Part shown: piece by piece, positions 48,991 to 58,546 of the stretch
How the letters are laid out: the number at the start of each line of letters is the position of its first letter
How positions within the stretch are numbered: position 1 is the first letter of the stretch
From: an uncultured Aquimarina sp.
Lineage (GTDB): Bacteria > Bacteroidota > Bacteroidia > Flavobacteriales > Flavobacteriaceae
DNA length: 64,000 bases
Direction of reading: 5' to 3'
NCBI GenBank assembly: GCA_947498935.1
Contig: CANMMM010000002.1
Location: 124,001-188,000 of the forward strand
Notes under the pieces: model-generated
The model's database searches: none
The model's input: the letters and a program-made list of their open reading frames with translations, nothing else
What the model was told of the DNA's origin: nothing
Made by a program: the position numbers and the translations under genes

Positions 48991-49818
48991 CTACTGACGA
49001 GCAAATACGTCTGTAATTAGCTTATTGGTAGCAGGATTAATACGCTCTAATGTAAAGTTCTGAAAACTATCAAAATACCCATTACCACTCAAATCACCCG
49101 CAGTGACAATAAATGTATTATCCCTACTCGTTTTTACGATCTTTCCGATCACAGTGCCATCCTTTACTAGCTCATATCCAAAAACTTGTTTTCTAAAAAG
49201 GTATAACTGTCCATTAAACTCATAGTTCAGTTCCGTAGATACTGCTGTATTTTGCACCTCGGATGCAGCAACTTTAACCTGCTGTTTTACAGGAGCTGCT
49301 ACTGGATTAGTGGGAGCAATAGGTGTCGAAGTAGCTTGTGGAGATACTGGTGTTGGTGTAACAGCTACAGGTGCAGCTGTTTCTGTGTATTTGTAGTTAA
49401 GCTTTTGCACATCTTTAAAAGCTGCTCTTAATGCTTCGTGGTATGCTTTTTTAAACTCCTTTTCCCTACTCCTACCTTCTGATGATGTAAAAACGGTAAC
49501 ACCATTACAGTCCTTAAGTACCACCGTTAACTTGGTCCAGAACAAACCTGGTTTCTTTAATACATCTGCCCTTAGCCCTTTACATCCTTCTCTTTTTAAA
49601 TCTTCTGGCAAGCCTTCGGAGATATTAAATGCATTAAATCCATGTTTTTTAAATAAAAATCGTGCTAATGAATTTAACTGATATGCATCATTTTCTGTAG
49701 AAAAACTAAAACTCTCTGGAATGATCACATATTTATAGGTATTGATATCTACCTGACCATAAACACTATTTTGTACTATTAAAATAAGCCCTAAAAATAA
49801 TATGCGTACTATTTTCAT
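48991..49818 (-). CDS. Secreted protein of unknown function, 275 aa
   Basis: The product is exported (signal MKIVRILFLGLILIVQNSVYG). An N-terminal domain (residues 24-145) with VIIPESFSFSTENDAYQLNS and FTSSEGRSREKEFKKAYHEA is followed by a Pro/Thr/Ala-rich linker (about 150-185) and a C-terminal beta domain (GQLYLFRKQVFGYELVKDGT). I do not recognise a functional family. It follows the DUF5723 gene by 88 bp on the same strand and may belong to that group of envelope genes. Confidence 0.65.
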   Translation of the reverse strand: MKIVRILFLGLILIVQNSVYGQVDINTYKYVIIPESFSFSTENDAYQLNSLARFLFKKHGFNAFNISEGLPEDLKREGCKGLRADVLKKPGLFWTKLTVVLKDCNGVTVFTSSEGRSREKEFKKAYHEALRAAFKDVQKLNYKYTETAAPVAVTPTPVSPQATSTPIAPTNPVAAPVKQQVKVAASEVQNTAVSTELNYEFNGQLYLFRKQVFGYELVKDGTVIGKIVKTSRDNTFIVTAGDLSGNGYFDSFQNFTLERINPATNKLITDVFARQ

Positions 49819-49906
49819 ATATGTATTCTATATTCTTGTTAATGTAGATAAAACTCACCTAATAGTGCTTTGAGCACCTATCTAAACGAGATATAGGTTT
49901 GTTCTA

Positions 49907-51328
49907 TCACATAATCACATTAAATCCTAATTGCACAGAGGCACCCTGTGCATCTACAAGATTACTATATTCTATGAGATTATTAGCAGAAATATAGAAA
50001 TTAATTTTGTTAAAGTGTGTAGACAATAAAAACCCAATATTATACGGCGAATAATCATCTATAGTATAAGTTACTTTGGTTCTTAAGAAGCTAGCAATAC
50101 GCTTATAATAAAAAGCTGTCAAGGCATAGATGGGTCTTCTAGGGCGTATCTGAGAAAACAATTGTACCCCAAATGCATCTTGATATGGCGGTTCTTCGCC
50201 TTCTAAAAAGCAATCACATGATCCATCGTTATACCTATTAAAAGAATACTTAAGCGATCCATACAATTTAGTAGGTCTGAATGCAGTATACGAGGTATTG
50301 AGGGTATCTATCGGAATTGCCGCCTCTAATTCATCTAATATATCTTGCCCGCCTCTAGTAGTGATCGGAGTTTCTAATCCTTCAAAAACATAACTCCCTT
50401 GGGCTCTATAGCTTTCTACATCTTTAGAATGAAAAATCATTCCTAGATCTTGCACACTACCTGTTACGGTCCACTGATCTTCTAAGTGATAAGTAAATCC
50501 TGCGTCAATTCCCACACCAATATTACCTCCTAAAAATGCTCTTCCTATGAGCTCGCTCACTACATCTTGTGACTCCTCATTTGTAGCAGGTGCAGTCGGA
50601 TCTACTACTTCGTCATCCTCATCCTCTCTAAAAGAAGCATATCCGGAAGTCTGTACTTGCACATCTGCATTACTAATAATGTGCTGATAAATATTATTTC
50701 CTTGTGGAGTTTCTATAGTCGTGAATGTTCCACTATTTTTAGTACTTCTGATATTAAACATACTAGAATAGAGTTTCGCTCTTACTCCAAAAGTCAGTTT
50801 TTTACTCATCCGCCGCTGATACCCAAAGTGGTACACCGTCATTAAGTCAGCTGCAAAACTAAGACTCGAAAAACCAAAAGGAACTCCTATAAAATCTTGA
50901 TTCCCTCTATACGCTAGCACCGCTAAGTCTTTAGGAAAATAGGCGATCAAATCTAGTTCTTGGTACAAACCTGCTGAAAAATATACATTTCTGTTTCTAG
51001 GACTTCTCCAGCCAACATGTAAGATTTCTAATTGCTGTGTTAGCGTTACATAATCCTTATTAGTAAGTGTATTTAAGGTATTAGAAATCTTGGTATTTAT
51101 ATCCTGCCCATCATCTGCAAACACATCAAAAATGGAGGCTCCTCTCAGTCCTGCACTAATATGCAATTGCGACAATAATGGTACCCCTGCATGAAATTTA
51201 TACTTCACATCTGCTCCTGGATTAAGGAGCAAAGAAGATGGTAAATCCGTTACATCATACAGCACTTCTTTATTCTGAGCATGTACTAAGCTCCCGAATA
51301 GCATACATAAGCAAAGTACAATTCTCAT
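49907..51328 (-). CDS. DUF5723-type outer-membrane beta-barrel protein
   Basis: The product has a signal peptide (ending SLVHAQ) and about 16 amphipathic strands to a C-terminal VQLGFNVIM, a pattern of outer-membrane barrels. LSSLLLNPGADVKYKFHAGV-like N-terminus and the overall pattern fit the DUF5723 family, found in Bacteroidota and of unknown role. An acidic loop (FREDEDDEVVDPTAPATNEE) is an unusual insertion. It overlaps the preceding lipoprotein gene by 4 bp, so the two are probably translated together. Confidence 0.75.
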   Translation of the reverse strand: MRIVLCLCMLFGSLVHAQNKEVLYDVTDLPSSLLLNPGADVKYKFHAGVPLLSQLHISAGLRGASIFDVFADDGQDINTKISNTLNTLTNKDYVTLTQQLEILHVGWRSPRNRNVYFSAGLYQELDLIAYFPKDLAVLAYRGNQDFIGVPFGFSSLSFAADLMTVYHFGYQRRMSKKLTFGVRAKLYSSMFNIRSTKNSGTFTTIETPQGNNIYQHIISNADVQVQTSGYASFREDEDDEVVDPTAPATNEESQDVVSELIGRAFLGGNIGVGIDAGFTYHLEDQWTVTGSVQDLGMIFHSKDVESYRAQGSYVFEGLETPITTRGGQDILDELEAAIPIDTLNTSYTAFRPTKLYGSLKYSFNRYNDGSCDCFLEGEEPPYQDAFGVQLFSQIRPRRPIYALTAFYYKRIASFLRTKVTYTIDDYSPYNIGFLLSTHFNKINFYISANNLIEYSNLVDAQGASVQLGFNVIM

Positions 51329-51924
51329 AAGTCATAATTTATAAAGTAAGTGGCTTTGGATCGTATTTTTACAGCTCCTCTAAGATCAGAATTCAGCGTA
51401 GGTGCAATAATTTCTGTGGCTACTTTCTGAGAATTCGATAGTTCTACAAAATCGGCATTATTCAGGATAATAGGATGATTAGGATCATTCGCTTGTGGAG
51501 ATACCACTGGCTGTGTACCAGGACCTTGCCCTGCTTGTACCTGTATAGTATACAACTGTCCAAGTGGCTGATCAGCCTCTGAGAGAAACTGAAAACGCAA
51601 TTCAAAAGGTCTTTCTACCGTATTTTGTACCTCTATAGTCAGCTCGATTCGTTCGAGATGATCAACAGCAAAATCAGTTCCTATAAGCTCATAATTTACA
51701 GTATCTTGTAATTGTACTCTCGGAACCTCAAAATTTACACCAGCAGGTAGGTCATCTGGAAGAAAATCAGCGGTATCGAAATTACTGAAGATAAAATCTA
51801 ATTCAAATACGGGTCTTAGTGTTGCATCTTCTAATTGACTAAAGTCTGCGTCCTCTGTACAGGATACCATCATCAGAAAAAAACTAACTACTAAAAACCA
51901 GCTGTAGTTTTTTATTGTTTTCAT
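51325..51924 (-). CDS. Lipoprotein of unknown function, 199 aa
   Basis: A lipoprotein signal is clear (LVVSFFLMMVSCTEDADF, cysteine near residue 22). The mature part is a beta-sandwich-like domain with IELTIEVQNTVERPFELRFQ. The family is not recognised. Its stop overlaps the DUF5723 start (ATGA-type), which suggests a periplasm-facing partner of the barrel; that is inference. Confidence 0.7.
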   Translation of the reverse strand: MKTIKNYSWFLVVSFFLMMVSCTEDADFSQLEDATLRPVFELDFIFSNFDTADFLPDDLPAGVNFEVPRVQLQDTVNYELIGTDFAVDHLERIELTIEVQNTVERPFELRFQFLSEADQPLGQLYTIQVQAGQGPGTQPVVSPQANDPNHPIILNNADFVELSNSQKVATEIIAPTLNSDLRGAVKIRSKATYFINYDL

Positions 51925-51976
51925 AAAATAAGGGGGGCTTTATTTAACATAAACGAAAATATATTTGTTTTTATTA

Positions 51977-52666
51977 CTAAATTAATTGTTTTAACTCTGA
52001 CAATGTATCAATCCCCAAAACTTCATCAGGCAATATTAAGGCGTGACAATTAAAACAGATCGTTTGCATACCCACTGCTGCTGCTCCCATAATATCTGCT
52101 TCATAATTATCTCCAATCATCACGCTAGTAGCTGCTGTAGCACCTGCTTGTTCTAGTGCATATTCAAATATCTTTGGGTTTGGTTTCTTCACTCCTACTT
52201 GCTCACTATCAGTTACAGTTTCAAAAAAATGGGCTAGCTCAGCCTTTCGTATTTTTTGTTGTTGCACCTGTGTAAAACCATTCGTAATGATATGCAATTT
52301 ATACTTGGTAGTTAAATAGTTAAGCACATCTATAGCGCCATCTATTAAATAATTATTTATAGGTAAAAAATGAATATAATCATCTGCCATGGCGTCTATA
52401 GTAGTCATAGGCACTACTATCCCCAATACGGCAAACGCATCTTGCAAACGACCTCTTCGCATGGCTATTTTAGTCACTTGCTCTTCTCTATATAACTTCC
52501 AATACCGCATGTTTATAGGACGATATACGACTAGAAATTCAGCTACCGAAATCGTTATTGTATATTTTTCAAACAATAGCTCAAATGCTAATGCAGAATT
52601 TTTATCAAAATCCCACAATGTATGATCTAAATCAAAAAAAACATCTGATAGCGGATTCATCTTCAT
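51977..52666 (-). CDS. yjjG: YjjG-type HAD nucleotidase (noncanonical pyrimidine nucleotidase)
   Basis: The product is a HAD-family phosphatase that, by family, dephosphorylates nucleoside monophosphates. Motif I is VFFDLDHTLWDFDKNSA with the nucleophile aspartate, motif II LHIITNGFT, motif III GVKKPNPKIFEYAL with lysine, and motif IV MIGDNYEADIMGA. I take the ATG at 52664-52666, which overlaps the upstream stop codon as ATGA; an in-frame ATG three codons earlier (52675) is possible. Length is about 229 aa. Confidence 0.88.
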   Translation of the reverse strand: MKMNPLSDVFFDLDHTLWDFDKNSALAFELLFEKYTITISVAEFLVVYRPINMRYWKLYREEQVTKIAMRRGRLQDAFAVLGIVVPMTTIDAMADDYIHFLPINNYLIDGAIDVLNYLTTKYKLHIITNGFTQVQQQKIRKAELAHFFETVTDSEQVGVKKPNPKIFEYALEQAGATAATSVMIGDNYEADIMGAAAVGMQTICFNCHALILPDEVLGIDTLSELKQLI

Positions 52667-53955
52667 AATTTCCAATTAGATTTAAGAATAGACTTCCAAT
52701 AAGTCGTTGGGTTTTTATCACTCAAGATACCATTGGTATACACAGGTATAAATACACCTTCTACTCGTCGTATCTTATCTATTAGTAGTTGCATTGTGGT
52801 AGCTACCTCTGTAGCATTTCGAATACTATTAAAAGCTGTAGCTGTACAACAAAATGAATGAATAAGCAAGGGGGTTTGGACTTCATAATCTAAATCATAA
52901 AATAAGAAAGGAGTACAAGTACCTGCTCTAAAACCAGTATGATCGTCATACCCCATCGAAAAATCTTCTTGAATTTCTAGCTCTATAAAATTGCGATATG
53001 CTTCTGGTAATTTAATTTTGTTGAACGCACAAGTTGCATAGCGCAATTGCCTATGCACTGTACTCTCTATCCGTTTTTTTTCCCTTTTTAAGGTCACTAC
53101 GTCTGCAATAGCGTCATAGGACACTTTGAGCCCTACATCCATATAATCTGCTACATGTTTTAATATTCTTTTATGAGCTAGATTACTATGATTAATATTT
53201 TTTTCATGGGTAGCATAATCCCCAAGTCCAAAAAACACAACACATTTTCTTCTATGCGCTTGCATGAGTGTTATCAAATAATCGAATGTATTATAAGGGT
53301 CTTTTTTTAAGTTGAGTAGTACACTTATTCTATCAGAGACATCGCTAAAACGTAATTTCCACAAATCCCGTAGTCCTCCTCCAATAGAGCGTAAAATTCC
53401 TTTCTGACCATATGTAAATGTTTGGGATACATTAACCACAGGCAGACAGCTAAATGTTTTTTCTACAAAAGCAATTGTAGGATATTTTTCTTGTAGAATT
53501 GCTTTAAACTTATGCGCCCATATATCTACAACAGGATCTTCTAAAAAACCATGAATGTACGCGATGCTTTGTTTGGCTGTAAATCGCCCCAACGTATCTT
53601 TTACATGTGGTAAATATTCCTCGTATCTTGTGAGCAGATAAAAGGTAGCAGCAAAAATATCAAATGGCAATGCAGCATCTGGATGCTTGGTCATAAAAAA
53701 GCACTTCGTATCCTCCCAAGGGTACACTTGTATATCTAGTTCATTAAATCCATACTCAAATAACAGTTCTGTACCCTGAAAATACAATTCTTTACCTAGT
53801 GGTTGTTTTCCATACGAAAATTTAGCACCATTATGCGCAATAAATGATTCGATCTTAGAGGTAAAATCAATCTCCAATCCAAGGATCCTTCTACACACTT
53901 GCTTAAATGTATAGAGAACTCTCGGTGTTATTTTCTGAACATAAATTAATACCAT
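52663..53955 (-). CDS. Polysaccharide deacetylase-family protein with N-terminal extension
   Basis: The product matches a group of Bacteroidota proteins annotated as polysaccharide deacetylase family, about 430 aa. The N-terminal extension (RVLYTFKQVCRRILGLEIDF) and the segment FDIFAATFYLLTRYEEYLPH are typical. The catalytic-barrel-like part starts around residue 215 (KDPYNTFDYLITLMQAHRRK) and includes NINHSNLAHKRILKH and MGYDDHTGFRAGTCTPFLFY. The usual metal-binding HxxxH is only partly visible. It is coupled to the YjjG gene. Its true activity is uncertain. Confidence 0.8.
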   Translation of the reverse strand: MVLIYVQKITPRVLYTFKQVCRRILGLEIDFTSKIESFIAHNGAKFSYGKQPLGKELYFQGTELLFEYGFNELDIQVYPWEDTKCFFMTKHPDAALPFDIFAATFYLLTRYEEYLPHVKDTLGRFTAKQSIAYIHGFLEDPVVDIWAHKFKAILQEKYPTIAFVEKTFSCLPVVNVSQTFTYGQKGILRSIGGGLRDLWKLRFSDVSDRISVLLNLKKDPYNTFDYLITLMQAHRRKCVVFFGLGDYATHEKNINHSNLAHKRILKHVADYMDVGLKVSYDAIADVVTLKREKKRIESTVHRQLRYATCAFNKIKLPEAYRNFIELEIQEDFSMGYDDHTGFRAGTCTPFLFYDLDYEVQTPLLIHSFCCTATAFNSIRNATEVATTMQLLIDKIRRVEGVFIPVYTNGILSDKNPTTYWKSILKSNWKL

Positions 53956-54135
53956 CTGTTATCGATTAAACACACTTTTTTTTATAGCACATTTCACAAT
54001 CACTTTACTCAAAATATCTCTCACAGAGCGATGCTCACATACATAAGTGTAACTTTTGCACAAAATGTTACCCTAAAATTGTAAAAAAAATAGTACAAAT
54101 GCTTTTATAATTTTAAAAAAATCTTCGATTAATGA

Positions 54136-54834
54136 TCAAAGTAGCTGATCATCAGCAAAACTAAGGTATTCATGCTCTGTGATAATTAAATGATCTAATA
54201 ATTTAATATCTAAACACGCACCTGCTTGCTGTATTTTTTTAGTTATTTGCTTGTCTGCCGAGCTTACCACTAGAGAGCCACTAGGATGATTGTGTGCTAC
54301 AATGATAGCGGTCGCTCCAAAATCGAGTGCTGCTTTAAACACCATCCTTACATCTACCAATGTTCCCGTTTTTCCTCCGATACTAATTTGTTTTTTTTGA
54401 ACCACTTTATGAGCATTGGTCATGTACAATACCCAAAACTCTTCATGATCCAAATCGCCAATAATTGGATTTAGTAGGCTAAATGCGTCTTTGCTACAGC
54501 TAATCACGGGCAACCGAGGTGGATCTTCTTCTCTTCTTCTTCTACCTAATTCCAATGCTGCTACAATAGCTATTGCTTTTGCTTCTCCTATACCTTTAAA
54601 TTGCATCAACTGCTTTACGGATAATTTCCCCAATTCATGGATTTGATGAGAGGTACTCGCTAATATTCTTTTACTGAGTGCCACGGCACTTTCCTCTCTA
54701 CTCCCCGATCCAATTAAGATCGCTACAAGCTCTGCATCTGTAAGTGTATTCTTCCCTTTGGCTACTAATTTTTCTCTTGGACGATCATTTTCGCTCCATT
54801 CCCTAATTGAGATAGACATTTTATTTTCGATCAT
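54136..54834 (-). CDS. radC: RadC-family JAB/MPN-domain protein
   Basis: The protein has an N-terminal helix-hairpin-helix region (GSREESAVALSKRILAS, LMQFKGIGEAKAIAIVAALE) and a C-terminal JAMM metal-binding motif (AIIVAHNHPSGSLVVSSAD). The old link to DNA repair is disputed, so the cellular role is uncertain. Length 232 aa; a second in-frame ATG (54819, MSISIREW) is an equally good start. No neighbour gives a functional hint. Confidence 0.92.
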   Translation of the reverse strand: MIENKMSISIREWSENDRPREKLVAKGKNTLTDAELVAILIGSGSREESAVALSKRILASTSHQIHELGKLSVKQLMQFKGIGEAKAIAIVAALELGRRRREEDPPRLPVISCSKDAFSLLNPIIGDLDHEEFWVLYMTNAHKVVQKKQISIGGKTGTLVDVRMVFKAALDFGATAIIVAHNHPSGSLVVSSADKQITKKIQQAGACLDIKLLDHLIITEHEYLSFADDQLL

Positions 54835-54975
54835 TTGTAAATTTCATCTACAATTTGCACATTTTTTCAGAATTGTAAGTATAAACTATTTCACTCAATT
54901 ACAATACATTATTTCTAAAATATTCTATAAACACTTCTTTTAGCGTAAAATTTTAACAGTATTGCCAATTATTTA

Positions 54976-55007
54976 TTTGCTTGAAAATTAAAGTTTTAAT
55001 ATATTTG
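54976..55007 (+). promoter_or_regulatory. Canonical Bacteroidota promoter of the 55059 gene
   Basis: TTTG (54976-54979) and TATATTTG (55000-55007) match the -33 TTTG and -7 TAnnTTTG consensus with a 20-bp spacer. The transcript would start near 55012, giving a leader of about 47 bp. Confidence 0.7.
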
Positions 55008-55058
55008 AAAACCCTTAGTCTGGAAAAAAGATTTTAACAATTTGAAATTTACCTATTT

Positions 55059-55505
55059 ATGAAAAATATCTTTACTATCATTTTACTAATGGTTGCTGCG
55101 AGTTTTTATGGGCAAGAGATGAAACGCATTAGCTTTCTAAATCTTGTAGGAAACCACATACAGGTTCCTAGAGGATGCCAAGCTCAGTCAGAATTTGAAT
55201 TATTAGCATGCAATGGTACTTCTATTAAATGGGATTACTACAGTGATGATATGCTTACGGCTGTTTTTGATGCTACTATTACTGCATTTACCGAAAGTAA
55301 TTCTTCTAAAAGCGAAGTTACTTTTACTTCTTTTGGATCGCAATTAACTGGCTACAAATTCCAGTCAGGAACTACTTTTCAATTTTTTCTAAAAGGCACT
55401 ATTAAAGATCAACCATTGATGATCAATTTAGGAACTCCTACAGACATTTCTGTAGATGGAAATCTAGATGGTGTACTAAAGTTAGTTTTTGAAAAAGTAG
55501 GATAA
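55059..55505 (+). CDS. Small secreted protein of unknown function, 148 aa
   Basis: An exported protein (signal MKNIFTIILLMVAASFYGQ) with a beta-rich mature part (IKWDYYSDDMLTAVFDATIT) and two cysteines (PRGCQAQSEFELLACNG) that could form a disulfide. The family is not recognised. It has its own promoter and terminator and is therefore a single-gene transcript. Confidence 0.75.
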   Translation: MKNIFTIILLMVAASFYGQEMKRISFLNLVGNHIQVPRGCQAQSEFELLACNGTSIKWDYYSDDMLTAVFDATITAFTESNSSKSEVTFTSFGSQLTGYKFQSGTTFQFFLKGTIKDQPLMINLGTPTDISVDGNLDGVLKLVFEKVG

Positions 55506-55793
55506 TATAGTATAGCAATAGTAACCCTATTGTATAAAAAGAGCTTTTCGATAACCGATAAGCTCTTTTTTTATATTCCTAAAGTTTCGTTTTGTACACT
55601 TAAGTGATTTAATCTTTTCTAGTTTACCATAAAATTTATTAGTACACTAGCTCTAGCAGTCAGAATCTGCAAAATTTTCTAGCACAAAGCGAATTCCGAA
55701 ATGACACAAACTTTTCATAATTTATTCTAAAAATATTTTTTTGAAATCAAAAAAGCTTAAATTGATCTTACCACACATAATACCTCTACACAT
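55506..55793. other. Gap with a terminator and a possible degenerate family B copy
   Basis: After the terminator, 55602 onward begins AAGTGATTTAATCTTTTCTA like family B, and later sequence keeps weak similarity (CTAGCAGTCAGAATCTGCAA). The copy is too worn to be sure. Confidence 0.35.
55536..55572 (+). terminator. Intrinsic terminator of the 55059 gene
   Basis: AAAAAGAGCTTTTCGATAAC ... GATAAGCTCTTTTTTT forms a stem of AAAAAGAGCTT with AAGCTCTTTTT closing at a T-run. Confidence 0.85.
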
Positions 55794-56237
55794 ATGAAAT
55801 CTCTTTTTGACAAAACTGCAAAAACTGAAATCGAACACAGAATAGCACAACTATCAGATCAGAGTGCTGCTCAGTGGGGAAAAATGAATGTTTCTCAAAT
55901 GTTCTATCACTGTCAATTTCCTATAAAAGTAGCTTTAGAAAAAGAACACCCGAAAATGAAGCCTAATTTTTTGGTTAAATTACTTTTTAAGAAATCAATG
56001 TATAATGACAAGCCTTGGAAAAAAAATATCCCTACACTAGAAGATTTTAAAGCCAATACGCCTAAGAATTTTGTAGACGAAAAAAAAGAGCTATTAGCAC
56101 TCATAGAAGAATTCAGTACCAAGAATACACAAACAGAATGGGCGCCACACCCTATGTTTGGTAAATTTTCTGTAGAACAGTGGGGAAAAATGCAATACAA
56201 ACATCTAGATCATCATTTACGACAATTTAATGTGTAA
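55794..56237 (+). CDS. DUF1569 (DinB-like fold) protein
   Basis: A 147-residue cytoplasmic protein of the DUF1569 family, a four-helix DinB-like fold. Conserved features are WGKMNVSQMFYHCQFPI with a histidine and the C-terminal HPMFGKFSVEQWGKMQYKHL followed by DHHLRQF, the expected metal-binding histidines. The function is unknown; DinB-like proteins often bind metal and thiols. The next gene overlaps its end by 8 bp. Confidence 0.88.
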   Translation: MKSLFDKTAKTEIEHRIAQLSDQSAAQWGKMNVSQMFYHCQFPIKVALEKEHPKMKPNFLVKLLFKKSMYNDKPWKKNIPTLEDFKANTPKNFVDEKKELLALIEEFSTKNTQTEWAPHPMFGKFSVEQWGKMQYKHLDHHLRQFNV

Positions 56238-56856
56238 TCAACCTACATATCCACCAACGTATCATCAAGAAAAAGACCCTAAATTAATTAAAGAGGTAGC
56301 CATCACCTACCCCTTTGCCACATTGGTCTCTGCAAAAGACACTGTGCCTTATTGTACACATGCACCGCTGATACTGGATCAGGGAAACTTAATCGGCCAT
56401 ATTGATGCCAGCAACCCACAAACCGCTTTCTTGCAGGATGGCTATCCTGTAACTGCGATTTTTCAGGGACCACAGACCTATATATCGCCCGCCGTATACA
56501 GCACGAAACAGCTTCCCACATGGAATTATGTGATTGCTCATGCCAGAGGTACAGTTCGACATATTACCGATACTGCACGTATCAAAAAAATAATGGTAGA
56601 TATGACGACTATACTAGAAGCACCTGAACATCGATTCAGACTAGATATAGACGACCCTAGAATGGAAAAGGCAATTCCTTATATACATTGTTTCGAAATT
56701 CAAGTAAATGAATGGGAAGGAAAATTTAAACTAAGTCAAGATAAAAACCCTACAGACATACAACGAGCCAAAGATGCATTACTAAAAGAACACCAAGAAC
56801 AGACAAAGGACTTTATCAATCACTTGTTTCTATCTAGTGAGACTATAATAAAGTAA
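56230..56856 (+). CDS. PaiB-type FMN-binding protein
   Basis: The protein belongs to the FMN-binding negative-regulator (PaiB) family, a split-barrel flavin fold. Recognisable parts are YPFATLVSAKDTVPYCTHAP, GHIDASNPQTAFLQDG and the family motif YISPAVYSTKQLPTWNYVIA followed by HARG. Length 208 aa. In Bacillus, PaiB acts with PaiA; no PaiA is seen here. It overlaps the DUF1569 gene by 8 bp, so the two are likely co-translated. Confidence 0.9.
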   Translation: MCNQPTYPPTYHQEKDPKLIKEVAITYPFATLVSAKDTVPYCTHAPLILDQGNLIGHIDASNPQTAFLQDGYPVTAIFQGPQTYISPAVYSTKQLPTWNYVIAHARGTVRHITDTARIKKIMVDMTTILEAPEHRFRLDIDDPRMEKAIPYIHCFEIQVNEWEGKFKLSQDKNPTDIQRAKDALLKEHQEQTKDFINHLFLSSETIIK

Positions 56857-57193
56857 TAACCACTGTTTAAATTCGCTCTAAAACGGATGTATTACATCCA
56901 GATTTTGCGATTGCGGAATAGTTCTAAGGCATCGCTATGCAACAAAAACCCATTGTCTTTAATCAATTAATAAAGCCCTTGTTTTTTGATAAAACCCAAA
57001 AGTACTACCTCATCTACAGAACAATGTCATACTTATTACAAACAGCATGAAATTATAACAACTACCCAATACACAAACGTATCACTGCGTTAGGGATAGG
57101 AGCGGCATCCTTTTGGTGGCACCTTAGTGCTGCCAAAAGATACAGCGGATAGCCCGACCCTTGGGTAACGCCCTAATTATAAGCAAACTCTTT
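56857..57193. other. Convergent gap between the PaiB-like gene and mpl
   Basis: The 337 bp hold a weak family B-like segment (GTTCTAAGGCATCGCTATGC near 56921) and family A copy 6. No gene is visible. Confidence 0.5.
57087..57173 (+). repeat. Family A dispersed repeat, copy 6 (alternative inner hairpin)
   Basis: It runs GCGTTAGGGATAGGAGCGGC, then the inner hairpin TTTTGGTGGCAC-CTTA-GTGCTGCCAAAA, then TACAGCGGATAGCCCGACCC and GGGTAACGCCC. The inner stem differs in sequence from all other copies while the frame around it is kept. It lies between convergent genes. Confidence 0.85.
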
Positions 57194-58546
57194 TTACAAC
57201 AATTCTTTTACTTGATCAAAATCTAGCCCGCCGTAATTACCACTACTCATCAGTAATAATGCAGTGTTAGTAAACTCTTTGGTTTCCAGATATTTTTTAA
57301 AAGCCACAGGATCTGTATACACAATCACATCTTCTCTTCCGAAGGCAGCGCTAATATCTGCTGCGGATATAGGCGCTAGTTGTTTTATTTCTAATGCAGC
57401 TGGTGAGTAAAAAACCACTGCTTCATCAGCGGCGTCTAACGCACCTGCATACTGCTGCAAAAATTCTGTATTTAAACTACTATAGGTATGTAATTCGAGG
57501 CAAGCGACCAATTCCTTTTTTGAATATTGTTCTTTTACTGCTTTGGTGGTAGCCGCTACTTTAGAGGGGCTGTGTGCAAAGTCTTTATAAACTACAGTTT
57601 GCTCATTTTCGGCAATTTTTTCTAATCGCTTAGAAGCTCCTGAAAAAGAAGCAATGGCTTCATAAAATTCGTCTTCATCGATCCCCATATGCTGACACAC
57701 CCATTTAGCACCTGCCAAATTACTGAGGTTATGCGCACCGAAGATGGCTATAGGCATTTCGCCTTCGGGAGTCATCAATAATGTTTCTCCATTTTCTACA
57801 CGATATGCTGGTGTGGTATACGGTATTTTTCGAATTTGATTTTCGGAATTAGTGACTACCTGTAGCACCTCAGCATCCTCTTCGTTATAATTAATGCTTC
57901 CGCCTCGTACAATAGAATCTACAAAAATCTGAAATTGTTCTACATAGTTCTCGAAGGTCGGAAATACATTGATATGATCCCACGCAATACCACTGAGCAA
58001 TGCGATATTAGGACGATACAGATGGAACTTTGGTCTTCTATCGATGGGAGATGATAGGTATTCATCGCCTTCGAGTACCATAAAATCATTGGTATCGGTG
58101 ATATGCACCATGGTGTCGAAGCCTTCTAGCTGTGCGCCTACCATATAATCCACCGAACGATCGTGATAATGGAGTACATGTAGAATCATGGAAGTAATGG
58201 TAGTCTTTCCATGAGATCCACCAATGACTACTCTAGTTTTATCCTTGGATTGCTCGTATAAAAACTCGGGATACGAATAAATCGTAATCCCTAATGCTTG
58301 TGCTTTGAGTAATTCTGGGTTATCTTCCTTGGCATGCATCCCTAGAATGATCGCGTCTATATCTTCGGTGATTGTATCAGGGTACCAACCAAATGTAATG
58401 GGTAATAATCCATGACGCTCTAATCGAGATTTAGAAGGTTCGAAAATGACATCGTCGCTTCCCGTTACGTTATCTCCTTTTTGATGAAGTGCAATTGCCA
58501 AATTGTGCATGGCACTACCTCCTATTGCTATAAAATGTACTCGCAT
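57194..58546 (-). CDS. mpl: UDP-MurNAc:L-Ala-gamma-D-Glu-mDAP ligase (peptidoglycan recycling)
   Basis: Mpl re-attaches the tripeptide from cell-wall turnover to UDP-MurNAc. It opens MRVHFIAIGGSAMHNLAIAL, contains the ATP loop VIGGSHGKTTITSMIL and the Mur-ligase middle domain AWDHINVFPTFENYVEQF, then the C-terminal VYKDFAHSPSKVAATTKAVK. Length 450 aa fits Mpl; MurC has the same fold, but FAHSPSK is the Mpl-type motif. A TATATTTA box (58573-58580, minus) could be its -7 element. Confidence 0.92.
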   Translation of the reverse strand: MRVHFIAIGGSAMHNLAIALHQKGDNVTGSDDVIFEPSKSRLERHGLLPITFGWYPDTITEDIDAIILGMHAKEDNPELLKAQALGITIYSYPEFLYEQSKDKTRVVIGGSHGKTTITSMILHVLHYHDRSVDYMVGAQLEGFDTMVHITDTNDFMVLEGDEYLSSPIDRRPKFHLYRPNIALLSGIAWDHINVFPTFENYVEQFQIFVDSIVRGGSINYNEEDAEVLQVVTNSENQIRKIPYTTPAYRVENGETLLMTPEGEMPIAIFGAHNLSNLAGAKWVCQHMGIDEDEFYEAIASFSGASKRLEKIAENEQTVVYKDFAHSPSKVAATTKAVKEQYSKKELVACLELHTYSSLNTEFLQQYAGALDAADEAVVFYSPAALEIKQLAPISAADISAAFGREDVIVYTDPVAFKKYLETKEFTNTALLLMSSGNYGGLDFDQVKELL

